Part shown: in pieces, positions 27,602 to 36,097 of the stretch
Layout: every line of letters starts with the position of its first letter
Position numbering within the stretch: position 1 is the first letter of the stretch
Source of the DNA: Halapricum desulfuricans
GTDB taxonomy: Archaea; Halobacteriota; Halobacteria; Halobacteriales; Haloarculaceae
Length of the DNA stretch: 64,000 nt
Direction of reading: 5' to 3'
NCBI RefSeq assembly: GCF_017094465.1
Contig: NZ_CP064791.1
Coordinates: forward strand, 310,001-374,000
Program-made: the position numbers and the translations under genes
Notes under the pieces: model-generated
What the model saw: only the letters and a program-made list of their open reading frames with translations
The model's database searches: none
What the model was told of the DNA's origin: nothing

Positions 27602-28138
27602 ATGGACTTCGATATTTTGCCGTGGCTTTTTCACTGGCCGCCTAGCCGGCGGATGATTGCGGCATTTCTCGTTGTCACCACAGCGTCTGTTGGGACGATT
27701 GTTGTACTCGGTGGAGTAACCGACACGCAGCCCGACGGAAATATTACGGTTTCCGACGCCGATCTCTCGATTCGTCTCAACGAGGAGACTGAGTTCCCGG
27801 ACACAAATGGCACGGTCGAAACCTGTCTCGGGAGTGGCACACCGGGGGACCATCTCAGTATACTCGGCGATATCACAGTTCATATTCCCCCGACGCATAA
27901 TGACAACACCCAATCAGTCGTTCTAGAGTTGAACCATACCTGGAATCGAACGGTGGGGGCAATTGAGGATCGGGGGAGTGTCACAAAGGACGTGTTCTGG
28001 TTAGTAGAAGACGATGAAACGCTCTCAGTGGGAGACACAACAACTGTGGAAGTACATGTTCAAGAGCAAGGTACAGCAGTAGCGTCGAGAACGCTCTCGT
28101 TGCCCATCAGGAACGGTTCACGATCGTACGACTGCTAG
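27602..28138 (+). CDS. Membrane-anchored extracellular protein, unknown
   Basis: The 178-aa protein has one hydrophobic helix at about residues 18-40 (MIAAFLVVTTASVGTIVVL), a short cytosolic N-terminus and an acidic, Asn/Thr-rich beta-type exterior with possible N-glycosylation sites (NHTWNRT). The TATA-like ctataatac about 28 bases upstream supports the ATG at 27602. No family is recognised. It lies in the accessory region. Confidence 0.6.
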   Translation: MDFDILPWLFHWPPSRRMIAAFLVVTTASVGTIVVLGGVTDTQPDGNITVSDADLSIRLNEETEFPDTNGTVETCLGSGTPGDHLSILGDITVHIPPTHNDNTQSVVLELNHTWNRTVGAIEDRGSVTKDVFWLVEDDETLSVGDTTTVEVHVQEQGTAVASRTLSLPIRNGSRSYDC

Positions 28139-28182
28139 ATTCCGGCTCTGTATCGGTCAAGTTGCTTCTGACGGAGGGGGGA

Positions 28183-28215
28183 CAGGTCAATAGCGCCTGT
28201 AGAAGATGGAGGGCC
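28183..28215 (+). repeat. Dispersed about 32-bp repeat, copy 1
   Basis: The sequence runs caggtcaatagcgcctgt then agaagatggaggg. It is closely matched at 33831-33862 and more loosely at 30391-30424, all in non-coding DNA of the accessory region. The 280-base gap 28139-28418 holds nothing else I recognise. Confidence 0.6.
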
Positions 28216-28418
28216 CGAATCGGTCATTTGACAGTCGCCATCTTACGAGAGAACGAAATGTCTCGTCGAACTGGTAAGGCTTGGACGTCAATACGCACAC
28301 CTATCGTGCAGAACAGATCTCCAAATGCCACTCCATTGATTCACATCCAATTTTTAATTGACGGACGAGCGGTAGGTGAAGTGTGGTAACCTTGTTCCGG
28401 AGCCGGTCTTCCACCCTA

Positions 28419-29171
28419 CTACTGTTTGCTTTGAAACGAACTGCTGTTCTCTTGGCTCAGGAGCGAGATGAGTTTGCGCTCGGCAGCGTGGAGATGTTGT
28501 GAAAGCGTCGCGGGACTAATACCGAACTCGTCAGCGATCTCTTCGCCAGTTGTTTCGCGTGATCGTTCGTAATAGCCAGCATCATACGCGGCCAGAAGGA
28601 GTTCTCTCTGTCGCTCGGTGAGCCGGTCGTCCATGACCTGTTGAAGCTCTTCAGTCGTAAACAGTGGTGTTGAGCGTTCTTTCGTCTCTTTGGCAGTCGT
28701 AGTCGCCGAGGGATGGTCGTCGAGGAACTCCTCGACGATGCTGGATACATCTTCAGTCGGTGGTATTTCGACAGCGATGTGCCCCTTCCCGCTCTCACCT
28801 ACCACCTCTTGCGGAATAGCCCCGAGCTCGGCCAGATCCCGCGCGGGACAGAACCCCTCAACGACGAACTCGAAGAGGCCACCGTCTTCAAACCTCGCAA
28901 CGAGTCGGGGTTCAACGAAGTCGTTTGCCTGGGCAAGGTCGAGGATACGCTCCGGATCGGCACCCATGATGGTGAAAAACTCCGCAAACTTGCCCGATCC
29001 CCGCGGTATCATCTTTTCGAGTTCAACCCGACAATCCGCTTCTTGAGTAACCCCGACAAACGGATACGTCGGGTCGGACACCGCGAACCTGACCGCAACG
29101 ACGCCCTGTGTGTTTAGAGGAAGATTCAGAATCGTCCATAAAACAACATATGGCGAATGGATTAATAACAC
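28419..29171 (-). CDS. HTH_10 (Bat-type) transcription regulator
   Basis: The C-terminus carries the bacterio-opsin-activator HTH: LTERQRELLLAAYDAGYYE, then ETTGEEIADEFGISPATLSQHL and ERKLI. The N-terminal 150 residues match the sensor-like part usual in this family. The frame opens with GTG at 29171; a later start near the FAVSDPTYPF segment is also possible. Such proteins regulate transcription in haloarchaea in response to redox, light or metabolic cues. It is divergent from the HalOD1 gene, a pairing common for stress regulators. Confidence 0.85.
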   Translation of the reverse strand: MLLIHSPYVVLWTILNLPLNTQGVVAVRFAVSDPTYPFVGVTQEADCRVELEKMIPRGSGKFAEFFTIMGADPERILDLAQANDFVEPRLVARFEDGGLFEFVVEGFCPARDLAELGAIPQEVVGESGKGHIAVEIPPTEDVSSIVEEFLDDHPSATTTAKETKERSTPLFTTEELQQVMDDRLTERQRELLLAAYDAGYYERSRETTGEEIADEFGISPATLSQHLHAAERKLISLLSQENSSSFQSKQ

Positions 29172-29266
29172 TATCGACCATTATATTTGCCAGATTAGAA
29201 GAACACTACTATGAGAGTCAAAGTAATAAGCCACGACGACTAATCGCGTAGAGTTACAACTCCAAG

Positions 29267-29542
29267 ATGACTATGAACAATTCCTCGGACAAAATCATCC
29301 ACCGAAAATTAGTAGCCAATCAACAGAACCCAGCCGTGCAAATTGCGAAAGTAGTGGCTGATCTCGAAGGGAAACAACCTGAAGAACTGACGCCCACATA
29401 CGAACACCTTGGCAATACCATCGACTACATATTTTCGAATCCTCCAGCCCCTGGAGCACGGGTCGAAATCAAGTTTAGTTATGAAGGCTATCGTATCACG
29501 ATCGAGCAGGATGGTAGCGCACAGTTCGTCAAAACAGCGTGA
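29267..29542 (+). CDS. HalOD1 output domain protein
   Basis: The 91-aa protein fits the halobacterial output domain 1: AKVVADLEGKQPEELTP, HLGNTIDYIF and VEIKFSYEGYRITIEQDG. Proteins of this kind are small stand-alone signal outputs next to HTH_10 genes. A second ATG at 29273 is nearly equivalent. The role is inferred as a partner of the adjacent Bat-type regulator. Confidence 0.75.
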   Translation: MTMNNSSDKIIHRKLVANQQNPAVQIAKVVADLEGKQPEELTPTYEHLGNTIDYIFSNPPAPGARVEIKFSYEGYRITIEQDGSAQFVKTA

Positions 29543-29670
29543 GCTGTCTTCCCGTCCGGAATAACGAGGCTAGTGATCCAAGGTGTCTTTGATCAATACA
29601 CGCTCTCTACTTTAGCAAGTATTCGCCGATATCGAAGTGGTTAAAATACTACCATTGTAATAAATACACA

Positions 29671-29899
29671 CTCTAAGTCTTGCACGCGGATTTTGGCAGA
29701 ATATGACGCTGTTATGTCAATCGGCGATTGATGTTCTCTGTTGGGACCAGTGTGGCTGGACGCGAACTCCCGTGGCCACCACTCGCCCGGTTGCGCATCG
29801 AACGAAAGCAAACACATCCCAACAGTAGAACGCGAAACGCCGAATTCAGAACCTGTCGGCCGTGATTTCGGGAAGAATCTCGGCTATGGGCGCTGGAGG
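29671..29899 (+). repeat. 229-bp repeat copy A1 ending in att-like gggcgctggagg
   Basis: The block from ctctaagtcttgcacgcgg to gggcgctggagg recurs at 35039-35266 with roughly 85-90% identity by eye. Its last 12 bases match the 3' end of tRNA-Arg on the minus strand (35488-35499). It lies in a 590-base region (29543-30128) without a firm gene. Confidence 0.8.
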
Positions 29900-29917
29900 C
29901 GCTTGTCCGACGGTAGA

Positions 29918-30118
29918 ATGAATCCCCTTTCCAGGCGTGAGGCGTCCGAATTCCGGAAGCTCAGAAACAGCGATTTATCAATTGAAAGATCGTTTGCGGC
30001 GACAGTAAAAGAGATAGAGCGCGCGTATGCAGCACCGAAGGAATTCGTGAGATGTACTCGACAATCAAAGTACGCATTCGTGTATGACACTGGGGAAGAA
30101 TTAACACACTATCGTTAG
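29918..30118 (+). CDS. Possible small ORF right of repeat A1
   Basis: A 66-codon ORF (MNPLSRREASEFRKLRNSD...) begins 18 bases after the att-like core and ends at a TAG. It is basic, not typical for a haloarchaeal protein, and has no recognised domain. It may be a fragment of an element gene cut by integration. Evidence is only an open frame. Confidence 0.25.
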   Translation: MNPLSRREASEFRKLRNSDLSIERSFAATVKEIERAYAAPKEFVRCTRQSKYAFVYDTGEELTHYR

Positions 30119-30128
30119 AAGTACCTGT

Positions 30129-30305
30129 ATGGACATCCGACGGAACCTCTACGTCGCTGCATTCGTTGGTGCATCGTTGTCGTACATTTTCAACGTGCTT
30201 GCGTTCACTGGCACCTTCGATGTGTTCCGTTGGTTCGTGTTCGCTGTCATCTTTCTCGGTTTTACTTTTGGGTTTGAGAGGTTCATCGGGTGGCAGACTG
30301 GATAG
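30129..30305 (+). CDS. Small two-helix membrane protein (58 aa)
   Basis: The ORF begins MDIRRNLYVAAFVGASLSYI and has hydrophobic segments at about residues 7-26 and 32-50, with FGFERFIGWQTG at the end. Two compact helices with Arg-flanked ends suggest a real small membrane protein. An AT-rich ttaacacacta lies about 26 bases upstream. Function unknown. Confidence 0.5.
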   Translation: MDIRRNLYVAAFVGASLSYIFNVLAFTGTFDVFRWFVFAVIFLGFTFGFERFIGWQTG

Positions 30306-30390
30306 CAAGAGTCTCGATTGGGGCGAGTTGTCATTCAGTGCTGCAAATATGTTATTTATCGATCATGGCTGTTCCGATAGAGACTGGATA

Positions 30391-30424
30391 GGTCAATTCA
30401 GTCGTGCAAGATGGAGTGCGCGTA
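30391..30424 (+). repeat. Dispersed about 32-bp repeat, copy 2
   Basis: The sequence ggtcaattcagtcgtgcaag then atggagtgcgcg is related to the copies at 28183 and 33831. The surrounding 30306-30595 stretch shows no gene. Confidence 0.5.
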
Positions 30425-30595
30425 CCGGTCACGAAGGATGGGCCAAGAATTCTCCACCGAATCCTACAATATAGAGCGTGGAGCAGTGCCCCATCAATCT
30501 ACACCGGAACAAGCGAGAGGACGACCCCCACTGAGAAGCTATGAGGTGGATTCCATTATACACTCCCAGTATCTGCTTAACCGAACACGGCAGTT

Positions 30596-31540
30596 TCACG
30601 CTTTAGTACGGGGCCAGGGGCTCAGAGGTTCACCTGTCATTATTTGCTCATCAGCAAGCAGTCGATCGTGTACCGCACATGCTGCAATGCCAAACAGCGC
30701 GGCCACGATTCCGACGACTCCAAAGGAGGAAATCACGAGTTCGCCCCCGTTTGCCAGGAACACCGACGTGAATACACCCAAGATGAATGAGCCATGAAAA
30801 AACGTCGCGGCGAGCACCGACTGAGCCCGGACAGTCAGGTAGGTGTATATCGGCGACAAAGCTACGGTTGCAACAGTCATCGTGAATATCCCGACGACTG
30901 GCTCATTCGGGAACTGGAGTCCGAGAAGGATGAGCGGGGTATGCCAGATACCCCAGACCAAACCCGTCCATAGCGACAATTTCCAAAATCCGAGTGGTGC
31001 CAGCTCCGTGAGCAACAGCCCCCTCCAGCCGAGTTCTTCGCCGAGGGCGGCGAGCGCGAAGAGCGTTGCCCCGAGGACGAGTCCCAGTCCGGTCAGGAGG
31101 ACGACTACCGGAACGCCGGTCTGTTCCAGTTCGGCAATCGTGTCAACGGCTTCCGCCTCTGTGAAACCGAGTTCAAGCAAGAACGCCGCATATTCTGTCG
31201 TAAACGTCGTGCCTGGAAGCGCAAGACCGACACCAATCATCGTGGCAGTAAGCCCAACCGGCGCTATCCATGCGAGGATAATCCACTGAATGCGCCCTCG
31301 GTAAAGACCTAACCCCCTCCGAATGGATGCTCGGCGAAACCGGAGGAGTGTAATCGCCGCGATGGCAGGGGCCCCCATGAAGATAATAGTGCCAATGCCC
31401 TGCCCGGCGCTACTTCCGAGATCGACATCGGCGAAATAGAGCACAGTCACACCACCCCAAGAGATGGCAAACGTGAGGACAAGGAACTCAGAAATCCTTC
31501 GAATGTCTGCTGGGGTTTGTCGCACCGTTCTTTCTATCAC
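30596..31540 (-). CDS. CPBP-family intramembrane metalloprotease
   Basis: The 314-aa protein has eight or so hydrophobic segments and the CPBP site: ALGEELGWRG (EExxxR), then GLVWGIWHTPLILLG, and FFHGSFILG near the end. The family cleaves membrane substrates or CAAX-type proteins, and some members act in bacteriocin immunity. A tatatag TATA box lies about 20 bases before the GTG start at 31540. It is intact, unlike the CPBP gene at 25.1 kb, from which it differs in sequence. Confidence 0.85.
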   Translation of the reverse strand: MIERTVRQTPADIRRISEFLVLTFAISWGGVTVLYFADVDLGSSAGQGIGTIIFMGAPAIAAITLLRFRRASIRRGLGLYRGRIQWIILAWIAPVGLTATMIGVGLALPGTTFTTEYAAFLLELGFTEAEAVDTIAELEQTGVPVVVLLTGLGLVLGATLFALAALGEELGWRGLLLTELAPLGFWKLSLWTGLVWGIWHTPLILLGLQFPNEPVVGIFTMTVATVALSPIYTYLTVRAQSVLAATFFHGSFILGVFTSVFLANGGELVISSFGVVGIVAALFGIAACAVHDRLLADEQIMTGEPLSPWPRTKA

Positions 31541-31771
31541 GTAGACTTGTTTGTTCTATATAATCATAACACTAGGGTCGAAGATTGATACGCACGCCCA
31601 CTGATTTGGCGGTTCGCGACCTCAACGGTGAAAGTTTATCCAGTAGAACAGTTCCATGATACCTACGAACGTCATCAGGTCCGGGGAGAAGATTTACCGG
31701 CAACTATGCCAAGAACATCCGACGAAACCGGAACGAACAGAACACGAGGAGCCCGTGTTGCATCCAGCCTC

Positions 31772-33789
31772 TGACGGCACCATAGAAAGGGGTGTTCTGA
31801 CGAGAACACCCCGACCCGATCACCAGTGACTATCTCATCAGAACGGAGCCGTCACCACAGAAGGACCGGCTGACTGCGACAAAACACACTTCTTGCCCGG
31901 CTATCCTGCCGATTTCTCTTGCTTCGCCTCCGATTCCAGGAATCCGGAGGCTCGCTTCAGGTTTCTCCCCATTGCTTTCGCTATCGAGGCGTTCTTCACC
32001 TTGATTTTCCCCGTGAACTTCGTTTTCTCACCGTCCTTGTGATACATCTCGTTCATCAACGATTCCACTCCGGCACGTAAGTTCAGGAACTCCTGTTCCG
32101 CTGGATCATCTAACCGCTTCCGTCGCTGAGCAACTTCCACCCGCCGTTCCCTGAATCCGTAGCTGTAGTGTTCCTGCTGCTCATTGACGAAACAGTTCTC
32201 TTGGTGCTGGCAGCCATCACAGAACTGCTTCTCCATCTTTCCCGAGATACGGCCGGTCTCGTAATGGTTCTGCTCGAATGGTTCGTGTCCGGCAGGACAC
32301 GCAACCATTCTCGTCCCATCCCACTCTGGAGCGGCAAGCGACATCTTCTCTGCTGCAGGACGCTGACCTGTGATTCCTGTGAAGTGCTGCGTGATCCCCT
32401 GATCACGGCAGCACTTCTCTACTTCCTTGTGCGTGTACCCGCCATCTACGAGCAGCTCACGTAATCCCGTTTCCTCGGCAAGATTCCTCGCGTCCTCACC
32501 CAAGAGGTCTCCATCATCCGTGTTGTTCGTATCGACTCGAACCGCTGTAATCAAGCGGAATGGATTTTCACCATTGCATGTCTCAGCGATATTCGACTTG
32601 TAGCCGAAGTAATCCTCCGCGTTCTTGGAGCGATACGTCGCTTCGTCGTCGTGAGGGTTTTGCAGTGATTCACTGCCGATCTCGTCGGACTCTTCCAGTC
32701 CGACGTGATCGTGTTTCTCTTCGGCGTCTCTGTCTACCGATTCGGAGTCGGGTCCATCTCCAGCAGTCGCCGTGGATTCACTTGGAGAGGTGTACGTTTG
32801 GAGTGGCTGCCAGCCCGGTGACTCGTCACCGGGATGGCCTTGATCATCTGGCTCCGGATTATCGTCTTCGAACTCAGGAATGCGATAGCATTGTTCATCG
32901 AGGACACGCTGTAGATGCGCGAAACTTTCCAACTCGGCGTATTCAGCCTCACCTCTGAACCGCTCAACAAGCCACGCGATATGCTCGGCAAGCGTTTCCA
33001 TCTCGGCAGGAATTTCGTCCGGTTCAAGATGATAGGACAGCTCTAAGTTCTCGGTGTCGGCGAACTCGTCCATTCCAGCAGGAAGTTCCTGTACGATCTC
33101 CTCCGGGAGATCGCACAGGAAATTGTGAAGCACTTTAGCGAGGAGATCGACACGAGACAGTTGCTTGATGTTGGCCTCAATGAACGTCGAATCCATTCGT
33201 TGCGTACTCGCATCAATCTCAAATTCGCGCTGAAAGTAGGTGCGGTGATCCTCAAAAACCTCGTGTAGCAGATCCTGACCGGTCTCTTCCTCGTATTTCA
33301 TCAACCGACGGCGGAAGTTGGTGAGCGTCTTCTCACAGATGTTGTCTCCAAGCGTCTCTTTCCCTAATGCGTTCCTGACGCGGAAGTCGAAGACGTAGGC
33401 ATGTTCGAGCTCTTTGTCGGACATGCCGAGCAGGTGCTTGATAATCTCCAAGGAGACAAGCTCGTTGACTGGCTTGTTCGGTCGGCTATACCCGTCGTGG
33501 TATAGCCGTCCGAACTTCGTTTCATCAATTTGGGTGAAAACATGTTCGTAGAAGTGAGTAGACCAGTGGTTCTGTAGTTTCTTTCTTACCCGGCCTGAAA
33601 GATCTTTCAAAGGCGAAAACAGCATCTCTTGCTCATGTTCAGTATTTTCTCTAAACACGTTATTGCCCAAGTTATTGACTTTTCGAAACTCTGACCTAAA
33701 TAACTTACGAGGATTATATTAAATACCTCAATAGAAGCTACATAGAGAACTCAAATAACTCATCACTGTACCTTTCTACGGTGCCGTCA
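31772..33789 (-). mobile_element. IS1182-family element with terminal inverted repeats
   Basis: The ends are TGACGGCACC(A/G)TAGAAAGG at 31772-31790 and its reverse complement at 33771-33789 (one mismatch in 19). The 5-bp direct repeat GCCTC flanks both sides (31767-31771, 33790-33794). Removing the element restores catccagcctctaag, which also occurs at 35031 just before repeat A2, so the target was a diverged copy of that repeat. The element is 2018 bp with one transposase gene. A strong ggggtgttc/gaacacccc hairpin lies just inside the left end. Confidence 0.88.
31901..33670 (-). CDS. IS1182-family transposase
   Basis: The 589-aa DDE transposase has the N-terminal dimer/DNA-binding region (SLEIIKHLLGMSDKELEHAY), first Asp in QRMDSTFIEANIK (D160), second in LLVDGGYTHKE and the glutamate in RAGVESLMNEMYH. 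An acidic insert rich in D/E/S lies between the first two. CPAGHEPF and CDGCQHQENC fit the Cys motif of the family. The frame opens with TTG at 33670; GTG at 33658 or ATG at 33625 are alternatives. The frame is unbroken. Confidence 0.9.
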   Translation of the reverse strand: MGNNVFRENTEHEQEMLFSPLKDLSGRVRKKLQNHWSTHFYEHVFTQIDETKFGRLYHDGYSRPNKPVNELVSLEIIKHLLGMSDKELEHAYVFDFRVRNALGKETLGDNICEKTLTNFRRRLMKYEEETGQDLLHEVFEDHRTYFQREFEIDASTQRMDSTFIEANIKQLSRVDLLAKVLHNFLCDLPEEIVQELPAGMDEFADTENLELSYHLEPDEIPAEMETLAEHIAWLVERFRGEAEYAELESFAHLQRVLDEQCYRIPEFEDDNPEPDDQGHPGDESPGWQPLQTYTSPSESTATAGDGPDSESVDRDAEEKHDHVGLEESDEIGSESLQNPHDDEATYRSKNAEDYFGYKSNIAETCNGENPFRLITAVRVDTNNTDDGDLLGEDARNLAEETGLRELLVDGGYTHKEVEKCCRDQGITQHFTGITGQRPAAEKMSLAAPEWDGTRMVACPAGHEPFEQNHYETGRISGKMEKQFCDGCQHQENCFVNEQQEHYSYGFRERRVEVAQRRKRLDDPAEQEFLNLRAGVESLMNEMYHKDGEKTKFTGKIKVKNASIAKAMGRNLKRASGFLESEAKQEKSAG

Positions 33790-33830
33790 GCCTCTAAGTT
33801 GGTCACAGTGATTTTGACAGAGAATAGGGA

Positions 33831-33862
33831 GATCAATAGCGCCTGTGCAAGATGGAGGGCGC
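33831..33862 (+). repeat. Dispersed about 32-bp repeat, copy 3
   Basis: The sequence gatcaatagcgcctgtgcaa then gatggagggcgc matches the copy at 28183. TGCAAGA at 33846 and TCTTGCA at 33866 form an inverted pair around it. It follows a short partial match to repeat A (33791-33825). Confidence 0.6.
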
Positions 33863-33967
33863 GAGTCTTGCACTGGAAACTGTCGATCGATAACTGGCTT
33901 CGAGGACTTATAATCCCATAGATGGGTATAACGGTAGCTTGATTGGTCGGGTACGCGAATATATATC

Positions 33968-34966
33968 ATGGTGGGTCACGACTTATCATCCGACGTTTGG
34001 GGGATCGATGCTGACAAGTTTCCGACCGAGGCGTCTCTCACACAGCGTGCACGATTCCTTCTCCAGTATGCGGTTCTTGCCCCATCCAGCCACAACTCTC
34101 AACCGTGGGAGTTCGTCGTTGAAGATGGCAAAATCGAGGTCCACGCCGACGAGGCGCGGTGGCTGGACGCGGCTGACCAGGACAAACGGGAGTTACACAT
34201 CAGTCTTGGATGTGCTGTCGAAAATCTCTGTATTGCCGCCGAACGGTTCGGAATCGGATTCGAAATAGCGTATCACGACGACTCACCGCCAGTCATCGTC
34301 ACGCTTCACCCCGATAGGAACAGTCCATCCGGTTCTCACCCGGAATTGTTCGACCAAATCATCGAACGATCCACGAATCACCACCTCTTCGGAAACGAGC
34401 CACTCGGTGGTTCCATCCAAGAGAAATTACGAAATTGCGTCGCCGAGGATGGCGTCACATTTCACTTGATTGAGGATCCCGGGCGGAAAGAATCGATCGC
34501 CGAACTACAGGCCGAAGCTGATCGACTCCAGATGGATGACCCAGAGTATCGCAAAGAGTTGGGAAACTGGATCGGGATAGGCGCGCTCGGAGATCCCTGG
34601 CTCAAAGCACGGATTGGGCAGGCGGTCGTCACCTACCTCGATATTGGAGACCGCGAAGCGAAGAAGAACTCGAAATTAATCCAGAGTGCGCCCGCCGTCG
34701 GCGTACTCACGACCGAGTCGGATGCCCCGCCGGCACGGGTCAAGACCGGTCAGATCTTCGAGCGCATGGCTCTCACTGCGACCGCCGAGGGGATCGCCGT
34801 TCATCCGATGAGTCAGATTCTGGAACGCCCCGCGATGCGCGAGGAACTGGCGTCCCTGATTGATGGAGACGACAAAGTACCGCTACACCTGTTCCGCCTT
34901 GGATACTCCCAAGAAGAGCAAGACCACACCCCCCGATGGCCGCTGGAGGCATTCCTCGTCGAATAG
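33968..34966 (+). CDS. Acg-type FMN nitroreductase family protein
   Basis: The 332-aa protein has LLQYAVLAPSSHNSQPWEFVVEDG, the FMN-binding start of nitroreductases, and PMSQILERPAMREEL with LFRLGYS near the end, as in the Acg branch. The activity is likely NAD(P)H-dependent reduction or flavin storage, with unknown substrate. It lies alone between IS1182 and the att-like repeats and may be cargo of the accessory region. The ATG at 33968 lies only a few bases after an AT-rich atatat block, so the transcript start is unclear. Confidence 0.8.
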   Translation: MVGHDLSSDVWGIDADKFPTEASLTQRARFLLQYAVLAPSSHNSQPWEFVVEDGKIEVHADEARWLDAADQDKRELHISLGCAVENLCIAAERFGIGFEIAYHDDSPPVIVTLHPDRNSPSGSHPELFDQIIERSTNHHLFGNEPLGGSIQEKLRNCVAEDGVTFHLIEDPGRKESIAELQAEADRLQMDDPEYRKELGNWIGIGALGDPWLKARIGQAVVTYLDIGDREAKKNSKLIQSAPAVGVLTTESDAPPARVKTGQIFERMALTATAEGIAVHPMSQILERPAMREELASLIDGDDKVPLHLFRLGYSQEEQDHTPRWPLEAFLVE

Positions 34967-35038
34967 ATGTAGCGTCAGTAAATCGTTCTCCCTCATATAA
35001 TATTTCAGATACGTGATCCAAGTACTGCTGCATCCAGC

Positions 35039-35266
35039 CTCTAAGTCTTGCACGCGGATTCTGACAGAATATGAAACAGTAGTGTCTATCAGCGTTGATG
35101 TTCTCCGTAGCGACCAGTGTGGATGGACGCGAACTCCCATGGCCACCACTCGCCCGGTCGCGCATCGAACGAAAGCTAACACATCCCAACAGTAGAACGC
35201 GAAACGCCGGAATCAGATGGTGTTTGACGTGATTTCGGCGAAAATCGCAGCGATGGGCGCTGGAGG
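35039..35266 (+). repeat. 229-bp repeat copy A2 ending in att-like gggcgctggagga
   Basis: This is the second copy of the block at 29671-29899, again ending in the tRNA-Arg 3'-end-like core gggcgctggaggatt (35255 onward). The 520-base stretch 34967-35487 holds this repeat and the palindromic units below and no gene. Confidence 0.8.
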
Positions 35267-35487
35267 ATTGTGAACCAAAGCCAGACGTGCTCACTTCGTT
35301 GCGCGCGACTGGCTGGGTTCAAATCTCCAGATGGCGAATCTGCTGCTCGCGGTTTGCTCGCAGCAAAATTCTATGGGCGCTGGAGGATTGTGAACCACGT
35401 CGTCGGCCTCACTACGTTCGGCCGCCGTCTGGTTCAAATCCTCGCGATGCATTGCTGTCGCTCATGAATTTACTCGCGACAGCAAGT
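35255..35487 (+). repeat. Two tandem att-like units with T-arm palindromes next to tRNA-Arg
   Basis: gggcgctggaggattgtgaa starts at 35255 and at 35375, 120 bases apart, and the tRNA 3' end starts 113 bases further on at 35488. In each unit the T-arm half (ggattgtgaacc) is matched by an inverted copy (35315-35328 and 35430-35443, gttcaaatc core), forming long hairpins. Unit 2 is followed by a second hairpin (TTGCTGTCGC 35452-35461 with GCGACAGCAA 35476-35485). The pattern suggests repeated integration at the tRNA gene. Confidence 0.75.
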
Positions 35488-35561
35488 GGGCGCTGGAGGA
35501 TTTGAACCCCCGACAACTTGGTCCGAAGCCAAGCACTCTGTCCAAACTGAGCTAAGCGCCC
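35488..35561 (-). tRNA. tRNA-Arg (anticodon TCG)
   Basis: The 74-base cloverleaf on the minus strand has the acceptor GGGCGCT/AGCGCCC, a D-arm with AGCTCAG, anticodon stem CTTGG/CCAAG with loop CTTCGGA (anticodon TCG, reads CGA), and T-arm GGGGGTTCAAATCCTCC. CCA is not encoded. Its 3' end is the apparent attachment site for the accessory region to its left. Confidence 0.93.
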
Positions 35562-35683
35562 TCGCTCGTGTGTTTCTCGTGTTTCGGTTTAAACCACTCG
35601 GTTCGATCGCGTCGACGGTCCCCGTCCAGGCGAGTATGACCGATAGGCGCGGATCTTTCCACTGCGACGGTGAAGATAGTCGT

Positions 35684-36097
35684 ATGCCAGTTACGGACGA
35701 CGAAACGATCGAGACGATCCTCGACAGCGAAACGATCGCGGTCGTCGGCTGCTCGACGACTCCGGGAAAGGCCGCTCACGACGTCCCGAAGTACCTGCTG
35801 GAGCACGGATACGACGTGATCCCGGTCAACCCCTTCGCCGAGGAGGTCTTCGACCGGCCCGCGTACGATTCGCTATCCGATGTGCCCGACGAGATCGACG
35901 TCGTCGACGTGTTCCGACCCAGCGGGGAGGTTCCGGAGATCGTCACGAGCGTGCTGGAACGCGACGATATCGATACCGTCTGGCTCCAGCAGGGGATCAC
36001 CGATGAGGCGTCCGGCCGACGGGTCGAATCAAGCGACCGTCAGTTCGTCCAGGATCGGTGTCTGAAAGTCGAACACCGGCGTCTGCGGACTGATTAG
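35684..36097 (+). CDS. CoA-binding domain protein (YccU type)
   Basis: The 137-aa protein has TIAVVGCSTTPGKAAHDVPKYL, a Rossmann-like CoA-binding start, GYDVIPVNPFAEEVFDRPAYDSL and DVFRPSGEVPEIV. The family binds CoA and is otherwise uncharacterised. Its stop overlaps the end of the convergent coiled-coil gene by four bases. Confidence 0.88.
   Translation: MPVTDDETIETILDSETIAVVGCSTTPGKAAHDVPKYLLEHGYDVIPVNPFAEEVFDRPAYDSLSDVPDEIDVVDVFRPSGEVPEIVTSVLERDDIDTVWLQQGITDEASGRRVESSDRQFVQDRCLKVEHRRLRTD

Noticed and set aside
29741-30118. 125-codon open frame through repeat A1
   Set aside because: Most of it is the non-coding repeat, and the same frame is not kept open over the same length in copy A2.
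35013-35195. 60-codon frame in repeat A2
   Set aside because: Basic, low-complexity translation inside a non-coding repeat with no start context.
35255-35443. Additional tRNA genes in the att-like units
   Set aside because: Only the acceptor 3' strand and T-arm are present; the rest is an inverted copy, so no cloverleaf can form.
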